Positions 1-11,034 of a DNA stretch of 64,000 bases are shown here, piece after piece. This DNA is from Excoecaria cochinchinensis (taxonomy: Eukaryota; Streptophyta; Magnoliopsida; Malpighiales; Euphorbiaceae). Within the stretch, counting starts at the first letter, position 1. Each line of letters begins with the position of its first letter. The translations under genes and the position numbers were made by a program. The notes under the pieces were generated by a model. That model was given only the letters and a program-made list of their open reading frames with translations. It did not search any database and had not been told where the DNA came from. Location: positions 2,417,001 to 2,481,000 of the forward strand of contig CANTUQ010000119.1 of the NCBI GenBank assembly GCA_947683425.1, read 5' to 3'.

Positions 1-292
1 TAGGAGTGAAGTGGTACCTGAGTGCTCTCACTGTAATAAGCGCCATAAGGGCGAGTGTCGTTGGTTGACTGGAGGTTGTTTTCGATATGGAAGCACGGAC
101 CATTTTCTTGTCAATTGTCCCAAGTTGAATGAGAACACCCGAGATTAGTAGGAGGCCAGTAGAGCTGGGTCCAAAGGGCCTCAAGTTATTCGGGGTAGAG
201 GTAGAGGAAGAGGTCGTGGTGGTCAGCCTAGAGAGGGAGCTCCATTTGAGTTAGTGGACCGTCCCCAGATGGCACTAGCAAGAGCTTAAGCG
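1..292 (+). pseudogene. gag C-terminal remnant of element A (zinc knuckles)
   Basis: Nucleocapsid part of Gag, which binds genomic RNA in the particle. Two knuckles are read at 23-118. The first is Cys-X2-Cys-X3-His-X3-Cys. The second begins Cys-Phe-Arg-Tyr, so its second Cys is lost (TAT where element J has TGT). A basic Gly/Arg-rich tract follows (about 190-240), as in the same place in J. In-frame stops lie near 146-151 (TAG TAG) and 287 (TAA, where J has a Tyr codon). The rest of gag lies left of the window. Confidence 0.85.
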
Positions 293-777
293 ATGAGAGC
301 TCGGGAAGAGCAAGATGCGCCCGAGGTGATAGCTGGTAAGTTTCTTCTCTATGACACTGATTTATATGCTCTAATAGACCTTGGGTCCACACACTCATAT
401 TTGTGTTCCGATAGTTTGCATGCTAAGTTATCTGATATTGATCAGTTAGATTATGAGATATGTGTGAGCAATCCTTTAGGGCATAGTGTCAATGTGAGTA
501 GGGCGTATAGTTTAGAGTTTCCACTTAATCTAATTGATTTACATTTCCAGGAGTTTGATCTCATTTTGGGAATGGATTGGCTGTGTAAGCATCAAGCTAT
601 TGTGGATTGCCATAGGAAGACAGTGGTACTTTGAAATGGGGATAAGTATTCCGTTGTGATTAGAGGTTTGGGTTATGGTTCTCTGGGTAATGTTATTTCA
701 ACCATGCAAGCTAAGCGTTGTATGAGGAAGGGATGTGAGGCATTTTTGGCTGTAGTGTTGGATTTTAGATGAAGTCA
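293..777 (+). pseudogene. aspartic protease domain of element A
   Basis: Retroviral-type aspartic protease that would cleave the polyprotein. The active-site loop is at 377-385 and reads Asp-Leu-Gly followed by Ser-Thr-His-Ser. Elements I and J have the same Asp-Leu-Gly, whereas the usual triad is Asp-Ser/Thr-Gly. The conserved Ile-Leu-Gly-Met-Asp-Trp and His-Gln-Ala-Ile-Val-Asp-Cys segments are present at about 560-610. TGA stops at 632-634 and near 769-771 break the frame before RT. Confidence 0.85.
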
Positions 778-778
778 G

Positions 779-2157
779 GTGACGATTCAGGATATCCTTG
801 TGGTTAGAGAGTTTGGGGATGTGTTTTCGGGAGAATTGCCTGGTTTACCTCCAGAGAGAGAGGTTGAGCTATCCATAGAGATTATGCCGGGTATTGTTCC
901 TCTTTCTAAAGCATCTTATCGATTGGCTCCTATAGAATTGAGGGATCTTAAGCCTCAATTACAGGAGCTATATGATAAAGGCTTTATCAGACCCATTGTA
1001 TCTCCGTGGGGTGCTCTAGTGTTGTTTGTTAAGAAAAAGGATGGAACACTAAGGATGTGGATTGATTACAATCAGATTAATAAGGTCGCTGTGAAGAATA
1101 AGTAACCATTTCATAGGATTGAGGACCTTTTTGATTAGTTGAGAGGTGCAGGAGTCTTTTCTAAGATTGATTTGAGGTCCGGTTATTACCAACTTCGGGT
1201 TAAAGATTCAGATGTTGGCAAGACTGCTTTTTGGACGCGATATGGCCATTATGAGTTTCTTGTGATGCCGTTTGGGTTGATAAATGCACCAGCGGCTATT
1301 ATGGATCTGATGAACCGGGTATTTGGCCATATCTGGACCGTTTTGTTGTTTTGTTCATTGATGATATTTTGGTATATTCGAAGAATAAGAGTGAGCATGA
1401 AGAGCATCTTCGGACTGTTCTTCAGGTTTTGAGGGATCACCATTTGTTTACAAAGTTAAGTAAGTTTGATTTTTGGCTCAAAGAGGTGTCCTTTTTGGGC
1501 CACATTGTGTCTTCTGAAGGTATTCAAGTGGATCCATTGAAGATAGAAGCTATTGTGAATTGGCAGCCGCCGAAGAATGTGCTAGAGGTAAGAAGTTTTA
1601 TGGGTTTAGCCAGTTATTATAGGCAATTTGTGAGAGGGTTTTCAGTTATTGCTGCACCGATGACAAGACTTCTTCAGAAAGGGGTGAAATTTGTTTTGTT
1701 TGACTTATATCAAGCAAGTTTTGATCAGATGAAGAGTTTATTGATTGAGGCTCCTATACTTACTCAACCCATTTCAGGTAAAGAGTATGTTATGTATAGT
1801 GATGCTTCAGGAGTTGGGCTTGGCTATGTCCTGATGCAAGAAGGTAGAGTAGTAGCATATGCATCCCGACAACTAAAACCTCATGAGCAAAATTATCCAA
1901 CGCACGATTTGGAAATAGCTGCTGTGGTTTTTCTTCTTAAAATTTGGCATCATTATCTGTATGGGGAGACATGTAGGATTTTTACGGACCACAAGAGTTT
2001 GAAGTATCTCCTCAGGCAAAAAGAGTTGAATTTGAGACAATGTCGGTGGTTAGAGTTATTCAAAGACTATGGTTGCATTCTAAATTATTTCCCGGGAAAA
2101 GCAAATGTGGTTGCGGATGCGTTGAGTCAGAAATTGGTTTTGGCTCTAGTGGTGTGA
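779..2157 (+). pseudogene. reverse transcriptase and RNase H of element A, frameshifted
   Basis: Copies the element RNA into DNA. RT starts with the ELPGLPPERE leader and continues through the Pro-Trp-Gly, Lys-Lys-Lys-Asp-Gly and Ile-Asp-Leu-Arg-Ser-Gly-Tyr motifs. The catalytic box Phe-Ile-Asp-Asp is at 1354-1365. RNase H begins with Tyr-Ser-Asp-Ala-Ser at about 1795-1809 and ends with Gly-Lys-Ala-Asn-Val-Val-Ala-Asp-Ala. Stops occur at 1102-1104 and 1136-1138 (TAG at a Gln position), and a 1-bp loss near 1325-1345 shifts the frame just before the catalytic box. Confidence 0.92.
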
Positions 2158-3681
2158 TATTGTAAGTGGAGATTAGATTCGGAAGGAGCTTTGATAGCCC
2201 AGTTGAGAGCTAGGCCTTCTCTAAAGCAATTGATTATCAATACTCAAAGAAATGATTCAAAATTGTAGCAAATGATACAAGTAGCTCAGAGTGGGAGTCA
2301 AATTGACTTTTCCATTAAGGATAGGGTGCTAAATTACAGAGATCGTTTGTGCATGCTTAATGATGAGGAGTTGAAGAGGAAGCTTTTACTGGAGGCACAC
2401 ATTACGATTTTCACTATGCATCCCGGTAGTGAAAAGATGTATCGGGATCCGAAGCAATTTTATTTGTGGCCCGGGATGAAGAAGGGTATAGTAGATTTTA
2501 TTTCCAAGTGCCTGACCTGTCAGCAGGTTAAGATTGAGCACAAAGTTCCATCTGGGTTGCTCAACCCTTTACCTATTCCTCAATGGAAGTGGGATGATAT
2601 TATAATGGATTTTGTGTTAGCTTTGCCAATGACTCAGAGGAAGCATGAATCAGTTTGGGTTATTGTTGACCGACTCACCAAGTCGGCTCACTTTCTACCG
2701 ATTCAGCTGGATTATCCGATGGATATATTAGCAGAGATCTATGTTAATGAGGTGGTTAGATTGCATGGGATTCCACTATTGATTATGTCAGATCGAGATC
2801 TAAGGTTTACATCAAAATTTTTGAAAGAGTTGCAAGTAGCCTTGGGTACTCGACTGAACTTCAGTCTGCCTTCCATCCTCAGATAGGCGGGCAATCTTTA
2901 GATTCTAAAGGATATGCTTTGGGGTTGTGCTTTGCACTTTTCAGGCAGTTGGGACAAGTTTGTGTCATTGATGGAGTTTTCCTGTAATAACAGTCATCAG
3001 GTGAGCATTAGAATGTCACCATATGAGGCTTTGTATAGAAGAAAGTGTAGAACTCCAATCTGTTTGATCGAGTTAACTGAATGCTCTTTTGTGGGTCCGG
3101 AGTTGATAAGAGACACCGAAGAGAAGATTCGAGTGGTTCAGTACAATTTAAAGGCAACCAAGGACAGACAGAAATCATATGATGACTTGAAGCAAAAAGA
3201 CATTCAGTTTGAAGTCGAAGATAAACTGTTTTTGAAAGTGTCATCATGTCATAAGATTCTTTGATTTGGGAAGAAAGGAAAGTTAAGTTCTAGGTTTATT
3301 AGACTGTCTGAAATTTTGGAAAGGATTGGACCGGTTGCTTATAAGTTAGCCTTACCGTTGGAATTATAGAAATTGCAGAATATATTTCATGTATCAATGC
3401 TTCGCAAGTATAGGTCAGATGCATCACATGTGCTGGCAGTTCAAGAGGTGTGAGTTCAATCGGATTATTCATATGATGAGGAACCAAAAGCTATTTTGGC
3501 TTGGGAAGTAAGACAGCCCCGGAATAAGCAAGTATTTTTGGTTAAGGTCTTATGGCAACATCATGGAGTGGAAGAGGCTACTTGGGAACCAGAGGTAGCA
3601 ATGAGGTCTCAGTATCCACAGTTGTTCAACTCAGGTGAGAATTTCGAGGAAGAAATTCTTTTAAGGAGGGGAGTATTGTAA
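2158..3681 (+). pseudogene. integrase and chromodomain of element A
   Basis: Integrase inserts the cDNA; the chromodomain guides it to marked chromatin. The His-His-Cys-Cys finger lies in the segment with His-Pro-Gly-Ser and Cys-Leu-Thr-Cys-Gln-Gln (about 2395-2530). The first catalytic Asp is in the Trp-Asp-Asp-Ile-Ile-Met-Asp-Phe block and the second in Ser-Asp-Arg-Asp. The third residue (Glu of Gln-Ser-Glu-Arg in I) is lost in a disrupted stretch at 2860-2910. The chromodomain (about 3496-3645) has Val-Lys-Val-Leu-Trp-Gln-His-His and Ala-Thr-Trp-Glu-Pro-Glu. Stops lie at 2266-2268, 2884-2886, 3262-3264 and in the linker. The final TAA overlaps the first LTR bases. Confidence 0.92.
3663..3676 (+). 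promoter_or_regulatory. polypurine tract of element A
   Basis: AAGGAGGGGAGTAT directly abuts the LTR start TGTAACACCC. This purine run resists RNase H and primes plus-strand DNA synthesis. Near-identical tracts precede the LTRs of B, I and J. Confidence 0.9.
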
Positions 3682-3886
3682 CACCCTATTTCCCACCCTA
3701 GTAATTTTGAGCAATTGTGTGTGTAGTATTGAGAGTGGTATTTTAATTTTGGAGTCAATTGCATGAATTGTTTGGTTTTAAGGGCGTATTTGGGTAGTAT
3801 TATTTATTTGTGGAGTTATTTTTGGGGTTTGAGGTGTTAAAAAGGATTAGAAAGATTTTAGTCAAAACCCACTAATGATCAATTGA

Positions 3887-3917
3887 CACGTGGCAAGGGA
3901 AAAGTGAGGTATATAAG
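3887..3917 (+). promoter_or_regulatory. LTR A core promoter: G-box and TATA box
   Basis: CACGTGGC (3887-3894) has a plant G-box/ABRE core, and TATATAAG follows at 3910-3917. A start site near 3940-3950 is inferred. LTRs G, J and I have GACAAGTGGC or GACATGTGGC at the same place but a weaker A/T box. Confidence 0.7.
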
Positions 3918-4061
3918 CTAGGAGAGAGAAATGAGAGAGAAACAAAAAAATCTGCTTCTCTCCCGTTCCTCTCCCCATTCTTCTCTCCTTCTTCTTCTTT
4001 TCTTGTGCCCTAGTTTTTTCAAGTGAGTTTTTGGTGGGATTTGATAATTCTAGAGCAATTG

Positions 4062-4178
4062 GTAAGTTGTGCTCTTCTTCTTCTCTTCTTTCCTTTGGTG
4101 TTTGTATGGATGGGTTGCAGTTGGCTGTGTTTGATTTTTGATTGATTATTGTATTGTGGGTTTTGGATCTTGGTTCAG
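4062..4178 (+). other. probable leader intron in LTR A
   Basis: Donor G|GTAAGT at 4062 and acceptor GGTTCAG|AGA ending 4178 (117 bp). The sequence after the acceptor, containing GGAAAGGAG, is conserved in LTRs G, I and J, each preceded by a GTAAGT donor at a similar distance. Inferred from sequence only. Confidence 0.5.
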
Positions 4179-4641
4179 AGACTTCTCTTAGAGACCCAAA
4201 AGGAAAGGAGATTGCCGGTAGTAGTGCTGCTAATTAATCGATTGTGTGGATTTGAAGTCAAGAGGTTTAGGAATTTGTGATTTTGTGTTTTTGGTTGATT
4301 TTGGTATTTTGTTTTGATTTTTTGAATTTATGAGGTTAAACTTAATTACACTTATATAATTGTTGTGGGTTTTTTATTAATTGGAATAGCAATACCATGG
4401 TTGTGGTGATTTGAATCAAAATATGAATTTGTATGAGTTTTTGAGAAAAAAAATTGGATTTGATGAACCCTTTAGTTTGATCGCTTAATTTGGATGTTTT
4501 AGTTGTGATAATTCGAATCAAACATGGGCCTTATGTTATATATTATGTATTGAATGCTTGATTTAAATTGTGTTGAAGTTTGGTGGATTTGTTGCATGTT
4601 GGGTGGTTTTTGGGCATAAGCTTTTTCGCATATTTTTTTGC

Positions 4642-4945
4642 TAGCGAAATGGAAATCGACTCTGCCATGAGCGTGACACCTGTCACGAGCTCGATAGAGC
4701 CTGGTGTTCTAAGCTCCTGCAGTGGTAGCCTCTATCGCGGGCGTGACACCCATCATGAGCGCGATAGAGAGTACGGCTCTACCGGGTTGAGTGCTATCGC
4801 GGGTGCGCTTGGGTGCAGGGTGGGGCACGACAGTAACTTTCCCCGCCTTCTATCGTGAGTGCAACATTTTCTGCGAGCGCGATAGAGACCTATCTGCTCT
4901 CCCTTTCGTGAGCGCGAGGGCTGTCATGAGCACAGCAGTTGGCAA
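4642..4945 (+). repeat. palindrome array of LTR A (CTATCGCG/CGCGATAG type)
   Basis: Several imperfect inverted repeats rich in CpG in an otherwise AT-rich LTR. The clearest pairs CTATCGCG (4732-4739) with CGCGATAG (4760-4767). Variants with TG or CA in place of CG look like methylation decay. It lies about 1.0-1.3 kb from the LTR start. Confidence 0.7.
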
Positions 4946-5520
4946 GTTTCGCACCCTTCGCGAGCCCTGTTTACTTTACTGTTTTCAATTTTTCAATAAT
5001 TAACATGGATGATTTCTTTTAGCAAGTAAATCCTTTATGTGTGAATTATTATGTACTTTAACGAATGCATTATATGAAATGTTTTATGCATAGCCTGCAA
5101 GAGTCAAGTTAGTGTATAATTAGGCGTGCCTAAAGAGTTCTGTTAGCTATAGCCCCAATGTGCTCTGAACCCTGATCAGGTCCCCATTTGGGTCCTCGCG
5201 ATCCTTAATGTTTTCGGATCTTGTTTAAGATTCTCAATGTGAAAAGTTTTTTGGATGAAATTAAAAAAGTTGCTTTTGATCGTACCCACGGGTACTAATG
5301 CATTTACTCATTATCCGCTAGTATGAGTTTGTAGGCATTTATTTGATTCTCTTATAAGTGCGACCTCGTTATATTGATGAGTGTATGTTATGGAACTATT
5401 GTAAATACAGTGCATTAGATAAAGTTAAGATGCTTTGGTGAAGTATGATCTGCTTGTGACATATGCATACGTTTTACTTTCACGTCCTTTGTGAATGGTC
5501 GTTCATCTTTTGTTTCCCCA

Positions 5521-5560
5521 CTAAGCATTATCGCTTAGCACAGGTTTCTATCTGTACAGG
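5521..5560 (+). repeat. double hairpin of LTR A
   Basis: CTAAGCATTATCGCTTAG (5521-5538), immediately followed by a second stem pairing ACAG with CTGT. It is one of thirteen copies of this module in the window, always about 300-450 bp before the LTR end. Confidence 0.75.
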
Positions 5561-5932
5561 TGCAAAAGCTGTGGAGTTTTTTGGAAGCCAGCAGCAGTCT
5601 AGGCGGACACAGTAGGAGAGCTTTTTGAAGAATTTTATGTTTTGTAATTTGTAACTTTTTGTATAATCTTGTCTTTCCCTTTTTGTAAAGTTGTACTGAC
5701 AGATCTTTGTACTCCTTTTATATACAATCATTTGTAATGAATATTGTTATATCAAAAAATGGATTGATATTTTGTGAGCCTGTTCTTTTTGATGTAGAAT
5801 GCTTTAAATTATTCTGTTTAGTTCGTTATTTGTATGCATGTTTGTGATTCATTTTAGTGACACCCTTATCTATGCGGGGTCTCATCTTCTTTGGTGGGTG
5901 AACTCCCTTTCGTATAGGTAGGGGGTGTTACA

Positions 5933-6874
5933 ACTTATGCGTTCTATATCTTGTTACCTACCTCTTTGTGAGCGCAAGAGCTAAGAAAAATGAAGAGAAT
6001 ATGTAATGATTAGTATATGATATACAAATTCTATAATATGATGTATAGTGTATTCTATTATTCTGTTTAAGGTTTATGAATATGATCACTTATATGAAGG
6101 CATAATAGGAAATTGGTGAAAGTGTTTAACAGTTGTTTTTATAGGTATGAATTTGGGATGCGTGTTTAGTTGAGAATTTCAAGGATTCTGAATAGACAAT
6201 TAACATGAATATATGTTTTTTAAGAGGAACTAACAGTAGAAAATGCTGAAGCAATATGATTGAATGGTATGGTGTTTAAATAATTGTAATTGGTTTAAGA
6301 ACAGCCAAGTATAATTGAATATATTATGCTTAATATGTGCAAGATAAATGTACTCAATGATTTGCATATGTTTTTGGCATGATAATTCTAATGTGAACCT
6401 ATGGTATCTTCTACCTTATGAACTCTATATACATGTTACTTATGCATGTGTTTTGCATCAATAACCACTGTAAGTGGCTGTTCATTTTATGGTTTCTCCA
6501 CTAAGCTTTTGCACTTAGAACGGGTGTTTGTCCATGCAGATTAAGGAAATAGAAGTATCGTCCGGGCATTCCGCAGTAGTTTTGGCCAATAAGTCCATAG
6601 AAGTTGTTATATGAAGTTATTATTAATATTTTTAATGTAATTAAGTATTGTTCTATAATAAATGATATGTTGTCATATGATTAGCGAATAGTGTTGTGTA
6701 AGAGATGTATGTGTATGTGATGCGTATAGAAATTATTTTCATTTAAAAAAATTTTATTAATCTGGTTTGTGTTATTGCTATGTTTGTGTTTCCATTTGAT
6801 AGCACCCTCCACTCATCGTTGCACATTGTCTATGTTATCACACTGTGTACTCTGTACAGGTAAGGGATGTTACA
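5933..6874 (+). repeat. 5' LTR of element B, 3' part only
   Basis: Continues B's LTR from the point where A inserted. Ends TAAGGGATGTTACA at 6874, directly before the PBS. Contains a diverged double hairpin (CTAAGCTTTTGCACTTAG at 6501-6518) preceded by the CACTGTAAGTGGCTGTTCAT block. Confidence 0.88.
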
Positions 6875-6879
6875 TTTAG

Positions 6880-6891
6880 TGGTATTAGAGC
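6880..6891 (+). promoter_or_regulatory. primer binding site of element B
   Basis: TGGTATTAGAGC, one mismatch from TGGTATCAGAGC, the complement of the 3' end of initiator tRNA-Met used by many plant gypsy elements. It lies 5 bp after the LTR end. Confidence 0.85.
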
Positions 6892-8165
6892 ATAAGTTTA
6901 GTCGGTTCTAGTTGACTAGGTGTTTAGAAGTGTGTTTGTACAGTTTTGTGTTGGCCAAAGCGGATGTCCTCGTTCTTCATGTATGTGTCGGGAATAGGAG
7001 TTCCCCAATAAGATAAGGTGTTTAGCTAAAGTGTTAGCTCGGTAGATCATGATTTGCCTGTCCTGAGCTTTTATGTGTATGTAAGACCTAAAATGTGTTT
7101 GCTAGTTGAGTTATTAGAGATTCTGTTAAAAATTCCATTCAGTATAATGTGGACGTTTGGAGGAAAATTTTGTGTGAATTCTTATAGTTTTGTTAATGGA
7201 TGACCACCCTTGGGAAGAGATATTTATTGATGATGGAATTGAAGAATAGTGTGAATTATGTGAGGATATATGGATTGTATGAGAATGTGGTGACACTCTG
7301 TATGCCTATCAGCTATCTCCTTGAAATTGTTTGAACATGAGCATATTGAAACATGGGGATGGGAAAAGTGCATTGCTATAACATAAATTGCAATTTTGTA
7401 TCACCTTATTTAAATAAATCGTCACATCCTCATTTTATCTGCATCCTTTGATCATACATAAAAAGCATTTGTGTATGTATTTCTTTTAGAGAGAAAGCTA
7501 ACAGGGTGTACATTGAGTGTTGTATGTTAAAAGGAGACATATTGATGAAAAGTATAGTGTTTGTTAAGGAAAGTGTAAAGTGTAAATAATCAAAGTTAAG
7601 AAGAAAAAAGTATTTTGGAACTTTATGCAGGTAATTGTGATAAGATTTTGTTTGAAACATGAGTGCTATGGGTGAAGAAAGTAACATGTGTATCTGTTAT
7701 ATTTGAGGTATTAAGGAATTGTGTAGTGAGATGTCACGAGTAGAATGGTTTATGTGTGAAGCTTATATGTTTTGATCTTTGAATGGTGATAAAGGTAACG
7801 ATTATACTGATAAATATGATTGATTTAGGCGTAAACTCATGAAAGGAGAATTATGGGATATGATTAAATCAGTTTTATGAGATTGGGTATGATTATGAAC
7901 AAGAATATGTTATAACTTCTATTTTTACTTTAATTGAAAGAAATTGTTTGAGGCAATAGTCAATGGAAATAAGCAAAAATAGATGAGTATGTTAATAATA
8001 AAGTGTATAAGAATGAGTGCAAGGTATGTGTTATAAGTGTAGAATGTAAGTGTTATATGATGATATAAAAGTAATTCATATGAATGATAATGATATGAAG
8101 TATAGTCTATGGATGCTCCGATGTTTGTGAATTTTGAAGATAAAATTCTTTAAGGAGGGAAGAGT
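6892..8165 (+). other. non-coding interior of element B
   Basis: The first ~120 bp resemble the leader of elements I and J (a GTGTTGGCC block, then a run ending near CCCCAATAAG that matches the gag start of I). After that I see no gag, protease, RT or integrase homology in any frame, only AT-rich DNA. The last ~35 bp match the end of a chromodomain ORF, and the PPT AAGGAGGGAAGAGT occupies 8152-8165. The interior therefore looks like both ends of an autonomous element joined around unrelated or decayed filler. Confidence 0.75.
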
Positions 8166-8612
8166 TGTAAGGACTCGAAGTGTACCCTAGATGGATATGC
8201 ACATGTTAAGGGATAATGGTGACTGAAATTGTGTAATTTGATGTAACACCCCCATACCCCCGGTAAGGAATATCGGGGCGCTACGCGGACACTTACGTAT
8301 ACATGTACATGCATTAGCGGAAGCGATAGCATAACACATTCGTTTAAGAGTAATTAAATACTACACTAGGGCCCACTTGCATTTCATATCAACTATACAT
8401 ACGTACTACTTTCTCATTATACATGTTCATATTACACTCTGTTTTCATTTAACTTTACATATACATTTACATGTGATTCTTTAACTTTTATTACATAATG
8501 ATGTTACTCAAAATGTAAAAACTCTATCTCTAACTTATACAAAAAGGTATAACAAAACTCCTAGTGGCCTTGACCTGCAGATGTCCACTCACTGATCCGA
8601 ACCTGTAACCTA

Positions 8613-8650
8613 CACGGAAATAAACATCCGTGCTAAGCGATAACGCTTAG
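8613..8650 (-). repeat. double hairpin of solo LTR P (reverse orientation)
   Basis: Plus strand shows CACGGA...TCCGTG (8613-8632), then CTAAGCGATAACGCTTAG (8633-8650), the mirror order of the plus-oriented LTRs. Confidence 0.78.
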
Positions 8651-9439
8651 TGGGGATGAAAAAAATGCAAAGGACTTCTTTACGAAGTCACAAATAAATC
8701 ACACATATGTCATATAACAAAAATCAAGTAGTTCATGCATATAGCTCTGATGCTTGTATAGGTTTCATGTTCAAATATCAAATACTATGAGTTCACATGC
8801 ATATAACATCTACTCTTTTACTTATTCATATACACTACAACTTGTACATTTCGTTTATTCAAATATACGCTATCATGTAACCAAATTCATGTCACTACAC
8901 TCATGTAATCATGTACTTGTATACAGAATTGTAATGTACTTAAACATTACTTTCATGTACTATGGCTTCATTCGAAGCAACACTATAATCATCTCAAGTT
9001 CACTGCACAACATTTAACAAAACAAGCCTGAGTTCCTCTCATGGTGGATACGGGACGCTCTATATAAAAAAACATTTTCGATGGACCGAAGTCACAAAAC
9101 ATTTTCATCTGTCTCTATTAATGACCATTCTCAGAGGTCGACCCGCTTCGCCCAAATGGGGCGGAACATAGGCAGCTGCACTCTCTAATCCCTTTATAAG
9201 CATGCTTATCTATCCACTATAACGGTAATCAGGCTCAATACCGACTCACACACTATACATGGACATCAACTCATCAACTAAAATTCAAATGCATTTATCA
9301 AATTCAAAGACATTTAATTGATGTACAATCTTTAATAATCATCATATACATGTGTTCAACTCATTACATAAACATATGAATCATGCAAAGCAAGACAGAA
9401 GAAAGCACTCTCTTCAAAACAAATAAAACAGGATGCGAA

Positions 9440-9870
9440 GAGGTTCACTGTCGCGATCGTGATAGGAAGTCGCACTCGCGACAGAAGTCAAATTCATTGT
9501 CGCGATCGCGATAAGATGTCACGCTCGCGACAGAAGCCAGATTACAAAAAGGCTCTATACTCTATACCAAATGCATTGTATAACAATTTCTAAGTTCATA
9601 CATATTTATCATGTCATTTACTATACTTCACACAACTATACATTGTTACTTTATTAGTTAAATTACCATCTTTAATTATACTTACATGTATTTTTCCATT
9701 AACAACTAATTTGTAATCATTTAGAAGCCCTAATCATGTATAAAACGTTAAAGGGAAAGGCAAGGGGTTTACCCATGCCAACCATGGGCTCAAAATGAAG
9801 AAAAAAGAGCATAATATAGGTTGTTCTTTCGCGAGGTCGCGACCTGTGTCGCGCTCGCGACAGAGGCTCC
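9440..9870 (-). repeat. CGCGA palindrome clusters of solo LTR P
   Basis: A cluster at about 9450-9535 contains CTCGCGACAG and TGTCGCGATCGCGATA forms. A second at 9829-9862 holds TCGCGAGGTCGCGA and TGTCGCGCTCGCGACA (9847-9862, 7-bp arms). A third copy group lies at 11264-11367 near the 5' end of the LTR in sense orientation. Confidence 0.75.
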
Positions 9871-10961
9871 GCTTTGGTGCCTCACAAGACTGCTTTTTAC
9901 CCTAAACTTGTATCGTCTAAATGAACCTCTAAACGTAATTTTTAGGCAAAACGTTATTCTTAACAATTGTTTCATAGGATAGTAACTTTCAAATGGGACA
10001 AGTTTCAGGTCTTTTGGACATCTATAACGAAAAATATGGTCTATACAAGTTATACTGTTCAAGTGAACCCGCCAGAACAGGGTCACCTACGTTTTAATTA
10101 ATTTTTGGGATACTTGGGGCCAGAATTAGATCAAGCACCCTCTTAGACATTTTTAGACACGAATCTTATCTTTCCTATGAAATTGGAAGCAACCCAATTG
10201 GGATCCTATAACTCTACTTATAACAAATACTATACACAGGGGTCTAATGACAAATAAGCAGAATTTCGCAACATCAAACTTTATCATCAACACAAACACT
10301 CAAATGATCAAGTTACATACTTTAAACATATATACACTTGTCATGAGCACTGTAAGCAATCAAAATGAACAATAAACCAATATACACTAAAAGAGCAACT
10401 GAGCTAGTTAAAGCTCATCATATACATCTACATCCAGTCATGGTTCCTTTTAATCACATATCATTCAATCACATGCCAGGAAAACAAAATCGCACTCGAT
10501 CCCTACCTCTAGGAACTCGATTACAGCTTTCTACTCATTCCGATCTTCTCTTTGCCTTTATCGACTCTCTTACCTCCAGCTTGCACCAAAACCACACACA
10601 AAACACTTGGGGTTACTCTTCTTTTTACTTTAAATCCAAAACAGAAACCAAGTAGTAGAAGAAAACTAATGCTATCATAATAGTACTACTTACCTCTTCT
10701 CAAAATCCACTCTCTTTATCCCAACCTAAATGATTCTCTTTAGGAGCAAATGGAAAAGAGACAAAGAAAGGAAAGTGGAGCACGGACAAAAAAAAAAGAA
10801 AAGGAAGAAGAAGGAAAGCCAAAAGCAAAAGGGCCAAAAACTAGGAAATGAATAAAATGAATGAATGTTGGCCGGTTAAACCCAAAGAAATCAAATCCTC
10901 TCACATAAGTGCCACCAAACCAAATAAATGCCAACCACTTCAATTAATCCATCCCTATCCC

Positions 10962-11034
10962 AAGCCAAGCCAAGCCAAGCTAAGCCAAGCCAAGCCAAGC
11001 TAAGCCAAGCCAAGCCAAGTCAAACTAAGCCAAG
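10962..11034 (-). repeat. CCAAG pentanucleotide tandem repeat
   Basis: About fourteen tandem 5-bp units, mostly CCAAG with CTAAG variants, directly next to the 23-bp repeats in the upstream part of solo LTR P. Simple slippage expansion. Confidence 0.85.

Larger units (their letters stand above)
1..5932 (+). mobile_element. Ty3/gypsy chromovirus element A (Tekay-like), 5' part outside window
   Basis: Gag tail, protease, RT, RNase H, integrase and chromodomain occur in that order, then a polypurine tract and a complete 3' LTR. This domain order defines Ty3/gypsy, and the C-terminal chromodomain defines chromoviruses. The Tekay assignment is by resemblance only. The sequence just after the LTR (from 5933) matches 17821 onward in the second LTR of element B, so A inserted into B's 5' LTR; the expected duplication is ACTTA (5933-5937), with its left copy outside the window. 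Many stops and two or more frameshifts make it non-autonomous. Confidence 0.95.
3677..5932 (+). repeat. 3' LTR of element A, complete (2256 bp)
   Basis: Starts TGTAACACCC after the PPT and ends GGGTGTTACA, giving a 10-bp terminal inverted repeat. Inside, in order: short U3 with TATA box, pyrimidine-rich leader, probable leader intron, palindrome array, CTGATCAG block (about 5173), GTACC/GGTAC-type hairpin (about 5283), the ATCCGCTAGTATGAGT block and a double hairpin at 5521-5560. The 3' end folds back on itself (ACACCC...CTATGCG against CGTATAGGTA...GGGTGT). No coding content. Confidence 0.93.

Noticed and set aside
5521..5538. Rho-independent terminator or riboswitch
   Set aside because: Nuclear plant DNA; the stem is in LTRs and lacks the T-tract logic of bacterial terminators or any known aptamer core.
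8242..8300. Plus-strand LTR start at TGTAACACCCCC
   Set aside because: The reversed hairpins and match to the reversed end of LTR H show it is the 3' end of a minus-oriented solo LTR.
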